Source of the DNA: Mesorhizobium sp. B2-3-12
GTDB taxonomy: Bacteria > Pseudomonadota > Alphaproteobacteria > Rhizobiales > Rhizobiaceae
NCBI RefSeq assembly: GCF_006442205.1
Contig: NZ_VFVR01000001.1
Coordinates: forward strand, 248,001 to 312,000
DNA: 64,000 bases
Direction: 5' to 3'
The notes below the pieces were generated by a model. The model was not told the origin of the DNA and did no database searches. It worked only from the letters and a program-made list of their open reading frames with translations. A program made the translations under genes and the position numbers. Positions 37,037-46,313 of the stretch are shown one piece after another (within the stretch, counting starts at the first letter, position 1; each line of letters opens with the position of its first letter).

Positions 37037-37076
37037 GCCTAATTTTTGCCCAATTTTTCCAAATGCCTAGATTTTG
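37037..37076. promoter_or_regulatory. Three related 12-bp repeats upstream of urtA
   Basis: GCCTAATTTTTG (37037-37048), GCCCAATTTTTC (37048-37059) and GCCTAGATTTTG (37065-37076) are near-copies spaced by 11 and 17 bp. They lie about 130-190 bp upstream of the sigma-54-type promoter, where enhancer-binding activators usually sit. They could also serve the divergent gene at 37160. The rest of the 312-bp gap (36848-37159) is AT-rich and holds no further gene. Confidence 0.4.
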
Positions 37077-37159
37077 ACCTCAACACACCCTTCGCAGTCG
37101 ACGCATGTTGCGGCACCGCGCAAAAATGGGGCAAGCTCGCTGCTTAACCGAGCGACGTC

Positions 37160-37567
37160 ATGACATCAGGCATTTTACGCATAGGCACCGGCATATTGTT
37201 TCTGGCGGCCGCAACCGGGTCCGCACGGGCCGACTTCAGCGACGGCAAGATGCCCGATGGCACCTATCACTGCGAAGTCTACCTGCTCGGCATGTTCCTC
37301 AACCTCGGCGACATCACCATCAAGGGAAATGTCTATACCGGCCCGGTCACCTTCGGCACGGCCCGCCAGGGCTACAATTATCAGATGGACGCAAATGGCG
37401 TGATCTCGTGGCTGGGCCCGCTCGGTGGCTACACCGCCGGCGGCAACTCGCTCTCCATGACCCAGGCAACGCTGGACGGCCAGAGCCCGCCCTCCTTCGA
37501 CATCATCATGAAGCAGCCCGATGGCGCCTTCACCGCCTCGACCTGCACCAGGGGAGACAATCAGTAA
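37160..37567 (+). CDS. Small exported protein, function unknown
   Basis: A 135-residue protein with a signal peptide (MTSGILRIGTGILFLAAATG, cut after about SARA). The mature part MPDGTYHCEVYLLGMFLNLGDITIKGNVYTGPV ... WLGPLGGYTAGGNSLSMTQATLDG ... FTASTCTRGDNQ has a beta-rich pattern with two Cys (HCEV and STCT) that may form a disulfide. I do not recognise a family. It is divergent from urtA and precedes the PhoX-like gene by 133 bp. Start ATG at 37160 is the only good one. Confidence 0.65.
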   Translation: MTSGILRIGTGILFLAAATGSARADFSDGKMPDGTYHCEVYLLGMFLNLGDITIKGNVYTGPVTFGTARQGYNYQMDANGVISWLGPLGGYTAGGNSLSMTQATLDGQSPPSFDIIMKQPDGAFTASTCTRGDNQ

Positions 37568-37700
37568 GCCCTTGCCCGGCAAGGCAGCCGCCTCCATGCG
37601 GTCCGCAACCCCTGCCCGCCTCCTCTCATGTCATCTGGATGTTGCCGAAGCTGGATAGGCAGCGGTGCGCCGTCACATTCCACCTCGAGAGGCAGACACC

Positions 37701-39614
37701 ATGGCCAATTCCCCGTCTTCATCCTCCCCTGTCATTCGCGACGTCATCGCCGAGCGCGTTTCGCGCCGCGCGCTCCTGAAAGGCAGCCTTGCATCCGGCG
37801 CATTGATCGCCGGCGGTAGCTTTGTCGGCTCGCTATTTGCCGGCGAAACACATGCGGCCGCCGCTCTTTCCACACTCGGCTTCCCCGAACTCAAGCGCGT
37901 CTACGACAAGACCCACGCCGCCGCCGATGGCTATGAAACAACCATCGTTGCGCGCTGGGGCGATCCGCTCGCCGCCGGCCTGCCGGATTTCGACGGCAAT
38001 GCGATCGCGGCCGACGAGCAGGAGAAGCGTTTCGGCTATAATTGCGACTACATCGCTTTCATGCCGCTGCCCAAAGGCTCGGTGAATTCCGACCACGGCC
38101 TGCTCTGCGTCAACAACGAGTACATTTCGCCGAACGTGATGTTTCCCGGCATGACCGAAGACGGCGCCGGCAAAATGATGAGCAAGGAACAGGTCGATCT
38201 CGGCCTCGCGGCGATGGGCCACTCGATCGTCGAAGTCATGCTCAAGGACGGCAAGTGGCAAACCGTCGAGGACAGCCCGCTCAACCGCCGCATCACCGCC
38301 AACACCGAAATGACCGTCTCCGGTCCGGTGGCCGGCCATGCGCTGCTCAAGACGTCCACTGATGCCACCGGCACAAAGGTGCTCGGCACGAGTTACAATT
38401 GCAGCGGCGGCTTCACCCCGTGGGGCACCGTGCTGACCTGTGAGGAAGGCGTTTCCGACCTGTTTGGCGGTGACCCGAAAAAAGCGCCGACCTCGGACAT
38501 CCTCGGCCGCTATGGCTTTGACGGTTCCGACATTTACGGCCGTGGCCGCTTCCATGACCGCTTCAACATCGACAAGGAGCCGAACGAGCCGAACCGCTTC
38601 GACTGGGTGGTCGAGATCGACCCCTATGATCCCCAGTCCAAGCCGGTAAAGCGCACGGCGCTCGGCCGCATGTCGCACGAGGCCTCGACCGTCGTCGTCA
38701 ACAAGGACGGCCGGATCGTCGTCTATATGGGCGACGACGACTATTTCGAATACATGTACCGCTTCGTCTCGGCCGGGGTTTACGACAAGGCGAACCCGGC
38801 TTCGGCCAAGGATCTGCTGGACGACGGCGTGCTCTCGGTCGCCCGCTATGACGCCGATGGTTCGATGACCTGGCTGCCGCTGGTTCATGGCCAGGGCAAG
38901 CTCACCGCCGAAAACGGCTTTGCCGACCAGGCCGAGGTGCTGCTGAAGACACGCCTTGCGGCCGACGCGCTCGGCGCGACCCCGATGGACCGGCCGGAGG
39001 ACATCGAGGCCAACCCGGTCACCGGCCGCGTCTACGCCGTCATGACCAAGAACAAGAAGCGCGACGAATCCAAGGTCAATCCGGCCAACACGCGGCCGGA
39101 AAACCTCTGGGGCCACATCGTCGAACTGATCCCTCCGGGCGGCCGCGGCGCCGATGCCGACCACACCGCGGACAAATACGCCTGGGACCTGTTCGTGCTG
39201 TGCGGCAACCCCGGCGATGCCAAGGTCGGCGCCACCTTCCATCCCGACACCTCGGACAATGGCTGGTTCGTCTGCCCTGACAACATCACTTTCGACCCGG
39301 CCGGCCGCCTCTGGGTAGCGACCGACGGCGCCAATGACTTTGGCCTGCCGGACGGCGTCTATGGCGTCGACACGGAAGGTGCCGCGCGTGGCCTGCCGAA
39401 ACTGCTCTTCACCTGCCCGCACGGCGCCGAAGCAACCGGACCGTGCTTCACGCCGGATGGCACGACGCTGTTTCTCTCGGTTCAGCACCCGTCCGAGGAT
39501 GCCGAAACGCTCGACAAGGCGCAGTCGCTATGGCCCGATTTCAGGGATGGCCAACCGCCTCGGCCGTCGGTCGTCGCCATCCGCCGCAAGGATGGCCAGC
39601 CGGTCGGCGCATGA
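37701..39614 (+). CDS. PhoX-family phosphatase (DUF839), Tat-exported
   Basis: A 637-residue PhoX-like protein. The N-terminus carries a twin-arginine signal (RVSRRALLKGSLASGALIAGG), so a folded protein with cofactor is exported. Typical family blocks are YNCDYIAFMPLP, LLCVNNEYISPNVMFPG, SYNCSGGFTPWGTVLTCEEGV and FDWVVEIDPYDPQSKPVKRTALGRMSHEAS, plus PENLWGHIVELIP. PhoX alkaline phosphatases use Fe and Ca and release phosphate from many organic esters, but DUF839 members also have other roles. No pho box is evident upstream. ATG at 37701. It converges on the GMC gene with a strong hairpin between them. Confidence 0.88.
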   Translation: MANSPSSSSPVIRDVIAERVSRRALLKGSLASGALIAGGSFVGSLFAGETHAAAALSTLGFPELKRVYDKTHAAADGYETTIVARWGDPLAAGLPDFDGNAIAADEQEKRFGYNCDYIAFMPLPKGSVNSDHGLLCVNNEYISPNVMFPGMTEDGAGKMMSKEQVDLGLAAMGHSIVEVMLKDGKWQTVEDSPLNRRITANTEMTVSGPVAGHALLKTSTDATGTKVLGTSYNCSGGFTPWGTVLTCEEGVSDLFGGDPKKAPTSDILGRYGFDGSDIYGRGRFHDRFNIDKEPNEPNRFDWVVEIDPYDPQSKPVKRTALGRMSHEASTVVVNKDGRIVVYMGDDDYFEYMYRFVSAGVYDKANPASAKDLLDDGVLSVARYDADGSMTWLPLVHGQGKLTAENGFADQAEVLLKTRLAADALGATPMDRPEDIEANPVTGRVYAVMTKNKKRDESKVNPANTRPENLWGHIVELIPPGGRGADADHTADKYAWDLFVLCGNPGDAKVGATFHPDTSDNGWFVCPDNITFDPAGRLWVATDGANDFGLPDGVYGVDTEGAARGLPKLLFTCPHGAEATGPCFTPDGTTLFLSVQHPSEDAETLDKAQSLWPDFRDGQPPRPSVVAIRRKDGQPVGA

Positions 39615-39628
39615 AGCCGTAGACTCAC

Positions 39629-39662
39629 AAAAAAGGCGCGGAACCCTCTCGGGTCCCGCGCC
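39629..39662 (-). terminator. Rho-independent terminator after the GMC dehydrogenase
   Basis: GGCGCGGAACCC (39635-39646) pairs with GGGTCCCGCGCC (39651-39662), 11 of 12 positions, loop TCTC. The A-run at 39629-39634 becomes the U-tract on the minus strand. It lies 18 bp beyond the stop of the GMC gene. Confidence 0.8.
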
Positions 39663-39679
39663 AGCAGGCAGTCGGGAGG

Positions 39680-41251
39680 TCAAATGGTCTTGGCCGACAT
39701 CTGCGCGGCGATGTATTCGGCCTGGCGGATCGCCAGCGACACGATGGTCAATGTCGGGTTTTCAGCCGCACCGGTCGTGAACTGGCTGCCGTCCGACACG
39801 AACAGGTTCTTGATGTCGTGCGCCTGGCCATGCTTGTTGACGACGCCGTCGGACGCCTTCTCGCTCATCCGGTTGGTGCCGAGATTGTGGGTCGAGGGAT
39901 AGGGCGGGGTCGGGAAGGTGCGCGTGGCGCCGACCGCGTCGTAGAGCGCCGAGGCCTGCTTGTAGGCGTGATTGCGCATCGCCGTGTCGTTGGGATGGTC
40001 GTCGAAATGCACGTCGGCGATCGGCATGCCGTGCTCGTCCTTCCCGTCAGCATGCAGTGTGATGCGGTTCTCTTCGCGCGGCATGTCCTCGCCGACGATC
40101 CACAGGCCGGCCATGTGGTCGTAATGGTCGAGCGCCGTGGTGAAGGAACGCCCCCAGCCGCCGGGGTCCAGGAAGGCAGCCATGAACGGCAGGCCAAGCG
40201 ACAGCGTCTCGAACTCGTAGCCACCGACGAAGCCGCGCGATGGATCATGGCGCGCCTCGTCGCGGATGATGCCGGCCATGGTGGTGCCGCGATACATGTG
40301 CACCGGCTTGTCGAAGATCGCATAGACCGATCCCGTCGTGTGGCGCATGTAGTTCTTGCCCACCTGCCCCGACGAATTGGCAAGCCCGTGCGGAAATTTT
40401 GCCGATTGCGAATTGAGCAGCAGCCGCGGGCTCTCGATCGAATTGCCGGCGACCGCCACGATGCGGGCCTTCTGCTCCTGCAGCTTGCCGTCCTTGTCGG
40501 CATAAACGACGCCGGTGACCTTTCCGCTGGCGTCGTGGTTGATCTTGATCGCCATGGCGTTCGGCCGCACTTCGAGATGGCCTGTCGCCTCGCCCTTCGG
40601 GATTTCGGTATAGAGCGTCGACCATTTGGCGCCCCATTTGCACCCCTGGAAGCAGAAGCCGGTCTGCTGGCAGGAATTGCGGTCGTCGCGTTCCACCGAG
40701 TTGATGGCCATGTTGCCGGTATGGCATTCCTTGTAGCCGAGCTTGTCGGCGCCGGCCTTCAGCACCTTGAAATTGTTGTTGCCCGGCAGCCTCGGCCAGT
40801 CATTGGTGCCGGTGACGCCCATCTTGGCCTCCGCCTTGGCGTAATAGGGCTCCATTTCGGCAAGCGTGATCGGCCAATCCAGAAGATTGGCGCCTTCCAG
40901 CTTGCCGTAGGTCGACAACGTCTTGAACTCATGCTCCTGGAAGCGCAGCGATGCGCCCGCCCAGTGCGTGGTCGAGCCGCCAACCGACTTGACGATCCAG
41001 GCCGGCAGATTGGGAAAATCCTTGGCCACGCGCCAGTCGCCGGATGTGGTGCGCTTGTCCGTCCAGGCGAGTTGGGCGAAGGAATCCCACTCGTCGTTGA
41101 TGAAGTCCTCATATTCGTGGCGGGCGCCGGCCTCGAGGATGACGACGTCGATGCCCTTCTGCGCCAGTTCGTTGCCGAGCGTACCGCCGCCGGCGCCGGA
41201 GCCGATGATGACGACCACGCCGTCGTTTTTCAGATCAAATGCTGCTGCCAT
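39680..41251 (-). CDS. GMC-type FAD dehydrogenase, catalytic subunit (gluconate/glucose dehydrogenase-like), putative Fe-S cluster
   Basis: A 523-residue GMC oxidoreductase. The FAD-binding fold is VVIIGSGAGGGTLGNELAQKG near residue 13, the flavin region GGSTTHWAG near 91, and the catalytic His is in STHNLGTNRM near the C-terminus. A Cys-x5-Cys-x3-Cys stretch (Cys194, Cys200, Cys204) matches the 3Fe-4S cluster spacing known from bacterial FAD-glucose dehydrogenase. No signal peptide is present; export would ride on the small subunit. ATG with GGGAGG upstream. It is paired with a Tat-borne small subunit gene 45 bp upstream, but no cytochrome c gene follows. The sugar or alcohol oxidised is unknown. 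Confidence 0.9.
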   Translation of the reverse strand: MAAAFDLKNDGVVVIIGSGAGGGTLGNELAQKGIDVVILEAGARHEYEDFINDEWDSFAQLAWTDKRTTSGDWRVAKDFPNLPAWIVKSVGGSTTHWAGASLRFQEHEFKTLSTYGKLEGANLLDWPITLAEMEPYYAKAEAKMGVTGTNDWPRLPGNNNFKVLKAGADKLGYKECHTGNMAINSVERDDRNSCQQTGFCFQGCKWGAKWSTLYTEIPKGEATGHLEVRPNAMAIKINHDASGKVTGVVYADKDGKLQEQKARIVAVAGNSIESPRLLLNSQSAKFPHGLANSSGQVGKNYMRHTTGSVYAIFDKPVHMYRGTTMAGIIRDEARHDPSRGFVGGYEFETLSLGLPFMAAFLDPGGWGRSFTTALDHYDHMAGLWIVGEDMPREENRITLHADGKDEHGMPIADVHFDDHPNDTAMRNHAYKQASALYDAVGATRTFPTPPYPSTHNLGTNRMSEKASDGVVNKHGQAHDIKNLFVSDGSQFTTGAAENPTLTIVSLAIRQAEYIAAQMSAKTI

Positions 41252-41296
41252 GGTTTCCTCCCATGAAATCAATTGGATGCGGTTCGACCAAGCAGC

Positions 41297-41827
41297 TCAG
41301 AGCCACTCGATGTCGCTGAAGCCGCGCGCGATGTAGCCGCCCTTGGAGTAGGACTCGCCCTCGTAACCGAAGATCGGCCACACCTCTTTCTGGTTGTAGA
41401 GGCTGACGACCAGGCCGCCGCGCACCGCCTGGAAGAAGGGCGTCTTCTCTATCTCGGTGAGCAGCGCCACACGCTGCTCTTCCCAGCCGAGCCCGCGATA
41501 GCCGCCCACGCCGGCCTTCTTGTCGAGATCGGCAATGCCCTTCTCGATCAGTTCCTTGTGGGCGGGATCCTTGGCGGCTGTCTCGTCATGACCCTTGACA
41601 GCGATGGCGTAATATTTGTCCGGCACCTGGTCGTGCGGATAGATGTCGCGCGCCACCTGGATAAGCGTCGCCATCGTCTCGGGCTTCAGAGACGAGGTTT
41701 CCAGCCCCCAGGCGTGCTGCGGGCTGATGATCGCGCTGCCCGAAATGACAAGCAACGCACCCGCGCCGCCGCGTTTGAGAAGCTCGCGCCGTGAAAGCCC
41801 GGGCTTCCTCTCGTAGATCGTGACCAT
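41297..41827 (-). CDS. Gluconate 2-dehydrogenase subunit 3 (small Tat-carrying subunit)
   Basis: A 176-residue protein of the gluconate-2-dehydrogenase small-subunit family. It carries a twin-arginine signal (LSRRELLKRGGAGALLVISG) and then ARDIYPHDQVPDKYYAIAVKGHD, typical of the family. The small subunit acts as the chaperone and export carrier for the GMC catalytic subunit, whose gene follows 45 bp later. Start ATG at 41825-41827 with GGGAGG upstream. Together they form a periplasmic dehydrogenase of unknown sugar or polyol. Confidence 0.9.
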   Translation of the reverse strand: MVTIYERKPGLSRRELLKRGGAGALLVISGSAIISPQHAWGLETSSLKPETMATLIQVARDIYPHDQVPDKYYAIAVKGHDETAAKDPAHKELIEKGIADLDKKAGVGGYRGLGWEEQRVALLTEIEKTPFFQAVRGGLVVSLYNQKEVWPIFGYEGESYSKGGYIARGFSDIEWL

Positions 41828-41907
41828 ATTTTCCTCCCTGCTTGCTGTTCGCACTCGAAAAGAGTGCCGTTGCTGGCGCCGCGCCGGTTCGCGCGGCCGG
41901 TTGTTCC

Positions 41908-42303
41908 CTATTGGAAGCGCCCTCCGCGCTGCAGGACCTCGATCTTGTAGCCGTCGGGATCCTCGATGAAGAAGAAGCGGGCGATCAGCGAACCGTCGCG
42001 GTTGAACTCGACGATCTTCTTCGGGTCGAGGCCGAGCGCACCGAGCCGGTCGTGCTCGCTGTCGAGATCGGCGACCGAGACCGCCAGATGGCCGTAGCCA
42101 TCGCCCAGCGCATAGGGCTCCGCACGCCCCTTGTTGACGGTCAATTCCACCTCGAAAGGTGCATCGGCATTGCCGAGGTAGACCAGCGTGAACGTTTCGA
42201 AATCCAGCCGTTGGGCGACCTCCAGGCCGAATGCCCTGGTGTAGAAATCGATGGACCGGGCTTCGTCGAGAACCCGGATCATGGTGTGGATTGCCTTCGC
42301 CAA
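41908..42303 (-). CDS. gloA: Glyoxalase I-like protein (VOC family)
   Basis: A 131-residue vicinal-oxygen-chelate protein of the lactoylglutathione lyase type. Typical stretches are HTMIRVLDEARSIDFYTRAFGLEV, ELTVNKGRAEPYALGDGYGHLAVSV and FIEDPDGYKIEVLQRGG. Metal ligands of GloA-type enzymes are suggested by His6, Glu51-53 region, His72 and Glu in KIEVL. It would detoxify methylglyoxal through glutathione, but some VOC proteins have other substrates. It lies 80 bp before the dehydrogenase small-subunit gene on the same strand. Confidence 0.85.
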   Translation of the reverse strand: MAKAIHTMIRVLDEARSIDFYTRAFGLEVAQRLDFETFTLVYLGNADAPFEVELTVNKGRAEPYALGDGYGHLAVSVADLDSEHDRLGALGLDPKKIVEFNRDGSLIARFFFIEDPDGYKIEVLQRGGRFQ

Positions 42304-42401
42304 ATCGAACTCCGCAGCTTCGTGCTTCGAAGGTGATTATGCGCGCTGGTGAAGAAAGGTGGTGGCAGCCAATTACCACGCATGAGATAGCAAAAACGGC
42401 T

Positions 42402-42530
42402 ATGTCGGCTCGTAAGGACGAAAGTCTGATTGCCGTTCTCGACCGTCCGGTCGAAGATGAAATCGCAGGCAGTGTTCAAAAGGCACCGACCGCCCCGTCG
42501 GCGCCCAAGACCAACAAAAATGGGAGGTAA
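42402..42530 (+). CDS. Possible small ORF ahead of the RHH gene
   Basis: A 42-residue reading frame from ATG 42402 to TAA 42530 (MSARKDESLIAVLDRPVEDE, then IAGSVQKAPTAPSAPKTNKN) ends 2 bp before the next gene and contains that gene's ribosome site GGGAGG within its last codons. It could be a real small protein or a leader peptide coupled to the RHH gene. It has no clear Shine-Dalgarno of its own, so doubt remains. Confidence 0.35.
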   Translation: MSARKDESLIAVLDRPVEDEIAGSVQKAPTAPSAPKTNKNGR

Positions 42531-42532
42531 CG

Positions 42533-42832
42533 ATGTGCAGAGTCTTTGCCGCACAGGATCCGGAAGGCTATCGCCAAATCAACCGGTCGATCCGCATCGA
42601 CGGACATTCGACCAGCATCCAGCTCGAGGCGACGTTCTGGGCCTTGCTTGACGAAATCGCCGAAAGCCAGAACCTGACGACGCCGAAATTCATCTCGAAA
42701 CTCTACGACGAAGCGATCGAGATCAACGGCGAGATTCCGAACTTCGCGTCGATGCTGCGCACCACCTGCGCACTCTATCTGCGTGGCCACAGGCCATCCA
42801 TGGAGGAGGTGCTGAAGCGGGAGGCGGCCTAG
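42533..42832 (+). CDS. Ribbon-helix-helix domain protein
   Basis: A 99-residue protein of the ribbon-helix-helix_4 type. A short strand NRSIRIDGHSTSIQLEATFW is followed by a helix (LLDEIAESQNLTTPKFISKL) and a second helix, the arrangement of MetJ/Arc-like DNA-binding proteins. It would act as a dimeric transcription factor; targets unknown. SD GGGAGG lies 6 nt ahead. The stop overlaps the convergent nucleoside phosphorylase gene end by 4 bp. Confidence 0.82.
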   Translation: MCRVFAAQDPEGYRQINRSIRIDGHSTSIQLEATFWALLDEIAESQNLTTPKFISKLYDEAIEINGEIPNFASMLRTTCALYLRGHRPSMEEVLKREAA

Positions 42833-43584
42833 CGCCCTTGCGCGGCGATTTCGAATGCCAGACGGCTCATATCGGTGAAAAGCTCCTGGCGTTCGGAATA
42901 GTCGGTCTGTTCGCCGGTCACCAGATTGTCGACGACGGTCAGCAGCGACAATGCCCTCGCGCCGAAATGCGCCGAGATGCGATAGAGCGCGCTGGTTTCC
43001 ATGTCTACGGCCAGCGCTCCGAGCGTCCTTGCGTCGGCATACCGGGCACGCGCGTCAGGGTGGTAGAATATGTCGGTGCAGGCTGTCAGGCCGGCGTGGT
43101 GGTCGATGCCGAGTTCGGCTGCCTTGGCCAATGCGCAAGCGAGCAGCGCCGGATCCGGGCCGGCGTCAGCTTCGTAAAGGCCAAAGACCCGGCCGTTCTC
43201 GGTATTTTCAGGCCGTGCTGATTGCGAGATCACAAGGCTGCGCAGCCTTGTCTCGGCGCTCAGGCCACCGCAGGTCCCAGTTCGGATCAGTGTTCGGGCG
43301 CCATAATAATCAAGCAATTCATGCGCGTAGATCAGGAATGATGAAACGCCGATACCCGTCGCCTGGATGCTGACAGGCCTGCCGCGAAACGCGCCGGTAA
43401 AGCCGAGAGTGCCGCGTCGACGATTGACGCAGCGTGGCCCGTCCAGAAATGTCCGCGCCATCCATTCCGCGCGCTGCGGATCGCCCGGCAACAAAATCGT
43501 GTCGGCGTAGTCGCCCTTGGCTGCCTCTATGTGTGGCGTCAACAGCTGCTCCCCAAGCCCGCCTGCCGTATTGTCAATAATCAT
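42829..43584 (-). CDS. deoD: Purine-nucleoside phosphorylase, DeoD type
   Basis: A 251-residue DeoD-like PNP. It cleaves purine (deoxy)nucleosides with phosphate in the salvage pathway. Conserved parts are TPHIEAAKGDYADTILLPGDPQRA at the N-terminus (His18), RTGTCGG near residue 101, AVDMETSALY near 192 and LLTVVDNLVTGEQ. The catalytic Asp of the family is kept as Asp219, but the neighbouring Ser (Ser203 in E. coli SDH) is Val218, and the following His is Asn220. This may shift base preference. It is a single gene, convergent with the RHH gene and co-oriented with cckA. Confidence 0.88.
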   Translation of the reverse strand: MIIDNTAGGLGEQLLTPHIEAAKGDYADTILLPGDPQRAEWMARTFLDGPRCVNRRRGTLGFTGAFRGRPVSIQATGIGVSSFLIYAHELLDYYGARTLIRTGTCGGLSAETRLRSLVISQSARPENTENGRVFGLYEADAGPDPALLACALAKAAELGIDHHAGLTACTDIFYHPDARARYADARTLGALAVDMETSALYRISAHFGARALSLLTVVDNLVTGEQTDYSERQELFTDMSRLAFEIAAQGR

Positions 43585-43628
43585 GGCGTTGTTACGGCGT
43601 TGTGCAAGGGGCGCGGTGCTGGAAATAC

Positions 43629-46205
43629 CTAGGATTCAAGCACATCCTTGACGATCGTGGCGAGTTGCTTGAGCGAGAACGGCTTTGGCAGGAAGCCGAA
43701 TTGCGCGTCCGCCGGCAGGTTCCTGGCGAATGCATCCTCGGCATAGCCGGAGACGAAGACGAACTTGATGTCCGGCTGGCGTTTGCGCAACTCGCCAAGC
43801 AGCGTCGGCCCATCCATTTCCGGCATCACCACGTCGGAAACGACGATGTCGACCTTGCCGCCCAACGCCTCGAACACTTCCAGCGCCTCGACGCCGGAGG
43901 ACGCCTCATGCACGGTGTAGCCGCGCGAGGTTAGTGCCCGCATGCCGCCCATGCGCACGGCATCCTCGTCCTCGACCAGCAGCACCGTCGCCGATCCGGA
44001 GAGGTCCTTGGTGTTGTCGGCCGGCTTGGCCGGCGCCGCGGCCGGCGCCTCGCCGGGCTCGGCCGCCTTTTTCGCTTCCGCGATGTGGCGCGGCAGGAAA
44101 ATGCGGAAGGTAGATCCCTTGCCGACTTCGGAATCACAGAAAATGAAGCCGCCGGTCTGCTTGATGATGCCGTAGACCATGGACAGGCCAAGGCCCGTGC
44201 CCTTGCCGACCTCCTTGGTGGTGAAGAACGGCTCGAAGATCTTCTTCAGCACGTCGGGCGCTATGCCCGAGCCGGTATCCTCAACCTCGACCACGACATA
44301 ATCGGCCGCCGTGAGTTCGCGGTAGGGGAAGGTCTTGCACTCCTCGGTGGTCACGTTGCGGGTGCGCACGGTGAGATCGCCGCCGGCCGGCATCGCGTCG
44401 CGCGCATTGACCGCCAGGTTGACCACCACTTGCTCGAACTGGCCGATATCGACCTTGACCGGCCACAGGTCGCGGCCATGGTCGATCTTGAGCTTGATGT
44501 CGTTGCCGACCAGCCGGGCAAGCAGCATCCTGAGATCGGCGAGCACGTCGGTGAGGTTGAGCACCTCCGGCCGCAGCGTCTGCTTGCGCGAGAAGGCCAG
44601 CAACTGCCTGACCAGGGAGGCAGCGCGATTGGCGTTCTGCTTGATGTTCATGATGTCGGGGAAGGACGGATCCGACGGCCGGTGGTTGGTCAACAGCAGA
44701 TCGGACGCCATGATGATGGCGGTGAGCACATTGTTGAAGTCGTGCGCGATGCCACCGGCGAGCTGGCCGACGGCCTGCATCTTCTGGCTTTGCGCCATCT
44801 GCCCTTCGAGCGCCTTTTGTTCGGTCGTCTCGACGGCGTAGACGATGGCCGATTCCTCGGCCCCTTCGCCGCCGGTGCCGTCGGCGACGGCGTTGACGTA
44901 GAAGCGGATGTGCCGCTCTTCGTTGCCGGGCAGCACGGTGTCGATCGGATCGATGTCGGCCTGCCGCTGCCGGGCTTTCTCGAACGCGGCGGCAAAGGCA
45001 GGCCGGTCGCGGTCGTGGATCACCGTGTCGAGCCGCACGCGGCGATCGACGGCATCGCGGTCGACGACCGAGGAAAACAGCGACAGGAAAGGCGCGTTGG
45101 TGCGCAGGATGCGCCCGCTGGCATCGACACCGGCGATCGCCATCGGTGTCGAATTGAAGAAACGGGTGAAGCGCACTTCCGAAGCGCGCAGATCGGCCGA
45201 GGAATCCTCGCCTTGCGTGCGGTTGAGCACGATGGTGCGGGTTGGCCCGCTGACGCCCTCCCGGCTCGCCGAAACGCGATGCATGAAGCGCACCGGCAGT
45301 GCCTCGCCGGTCATCGTCGTCAGGTCGAGATCGACGACCGCATTGCGCGTCGTGCCGGGGTCCGCCTTGACCGATCGCACCAGCGCCATTCCGTCGCCGG
45401 CAACGATATCGGGCAAGGTGACGGCGCCCGGCGTGAAGCTGGCAAGATCGATGCCCAGCCACCCGGCCAGCGTGGCGTTGATGTAGGTGACGCGGCCATC
45501 TTGGTCGGCCGAGAAGAAACCGGCCGGTGCGTGGTCGAGGTGATCGATGGCTTTCTGCAGATCGAGGAAGAATCGTTCCTGCTCGGCCCGTTCCTGCGAA
45601 ATGTCGGCCAGCTGCCAGGCCAGCATCGGCAAGCGCTGGCCCGGAACGCTGAACGCGCGGGCGCGCGCCCGGTACCAGCGGGCACCCGGTTCGGCGCCGG
45701 GCCGGATCGATTGCGCGAGCCGGAACTCGCCGTCGCCCGGCTGCCCGTCACGCAAGCCGGATGCCAGCCGGTAAATGGTCACTGAGGCTTCGGGGACATC
45801 CGAGAGCAACCCTTCGACCGTCTTCAGGTCGGCGGCCGAAGAGGCCCCCGTCATATCGGCATAGGCGCGGTTGGCGTAGACAACGCGGCCCTTGGTGTCG
45901 GTCACCAGCAGGCCTTGGCCCATCGAATCGACGAAAGCCTTGGACAGTTCGTCGCCCGTCGAGCGCGGCGTTATCTGCACGAAGCCGATCGCGGTCGCGA
46001 ACAGGAAGCCGACACCGATCATCGCCAGCACGCCGAGCATGCCGAGCAGGAAGGGATCGCCGAGGCGCTCGCGGAAAAGGCCGAAGGCGATTGCCGCGCC
46101 CGTCAGGACGACGATGAAGATGATGAGGCGGGTGACCGCGCCCGGTCGCGTATTCTGGTCGACGATCGGTACCGGATAGAAATCGCCGCGCGCTTCCTTG
46201 GCCAT
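43629..46205 (-). CDS. cckA: Hybrid sensor histidine kinase CckA
   Basis: An 858-residue hybrid kinase. Two N-terminal membrane helices ([18 protein letters not shown] and [21 protein letters not shown]) are followed by PAS domains. The HisKA His488 lies in [14 protein letters not shown], the ATPase has [19 protein letters not shown] and [20 protein letters not shown], and the C-terminal receiver has Asp791 ([11 protein letters not shown]). CckA phosphorylates CtrA through the phosphotransferase ChpT and controls the alphaproteobacterial cell cycle. Start ATG at 46203-46205 with AGGGGG ahead; a longer frame lacks homology. It is flanked upstream by a palindromic repeat. Confidence 0.94.
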   Translation of the reverse strand: MAKEARGDFYPVPIVDQNTRPGAVTRLIIFIVVLTGAAIAFGLFRERLGDPFLLGMLGVLAMIGVGFLFATAIGFVQITPRSTGDELSKAFVDSMGQGLLVTDTKGRVVYANRAYADMTGASSAADLKTVEGLLSDVPEASVTIYRLASGLRDGQPGDGEFRLAQSIRPGAEPGARWYRARARAFSVPGQRLPMLAWQLADISQERAEQERFFLDLQKAIDHLDHAPAGFFSADQDGRVTYINATLAGWLGIDLASFTPGAVTLPDIVAGDGMALVRSVKADPGTTRNAVVDLDLTTMTGEALPVRFMHRVSASREGVSGPTRTIVLNRTQGEDSSADLRASEVRFTRFFNSTPMAIAGVDASGRILRTNAPFLSLFSSVVDRDAVDRRVRLDTVIHDRDRPAFAAAFEKARQRQADIDPIDTVLPGNEERHIRFYVNAVADGTGGEGAEESAIVYAVETTEQKALEGQMAQSQKMQAVGQLAGGIAHDFNNVLTAIIMASDLLLTNHRPSDPSFPDIMNIKQNANRAASLVRQLLAFSRKQTLRPEVLNLTDVLADLRMLLARLVGNDIKLKIDHGRDLWPVKVDIGQFEQVVVNLAVNARDAMPAGGDLTVRTRNVTTEECKTFPYRELTAADYVVVEVEDTGSGIAPDVLKKIFEPFFTTKEVGKGTGLGLSMVYGIIKQTGGFIFCDSEVGKGSTFRIFLPRHIAEAKKAAEPGEAPAAAPAKPADNTKDLSGSATVLLVEDEDAVRMGGMRALTSRGYTVHEASSGVEALEVFEALGGKVDIVVSDVVMPEMDGPTLLGELRKRQPDIKFVFVSGYAEDAFARNLPADAQFGFLPKPFSLKQLATIVKDVLES

Positions 46206-46313
46206 ATGCCCCCTGCTCGTGAAATCCGAGGTTCCGACACCCGCCCCTAATGCATATCGCCCAAAAGTGACTGCGGTTTTGGGAAAACAACATGCATGAA
46301 AAACAAGAACCTG

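Noticed and set aside
37100..37140. NtrC site near GGCACCGCGCAAAAATGGGGCAAG
   Set aside because: Half-sites are too far from the TGCACC-N5-GGTGCA pattern to be supported.
37833..39488. 551-codon frame opposite the PhoX-like gene
   Set aside because: Antisense shadow; the plus strand has a Tat signal and PhoX family blocks.
44085..45785. 566-codon frame opposite cckA
   Set aside because: Antisense shadow of the histidine kinase gene.
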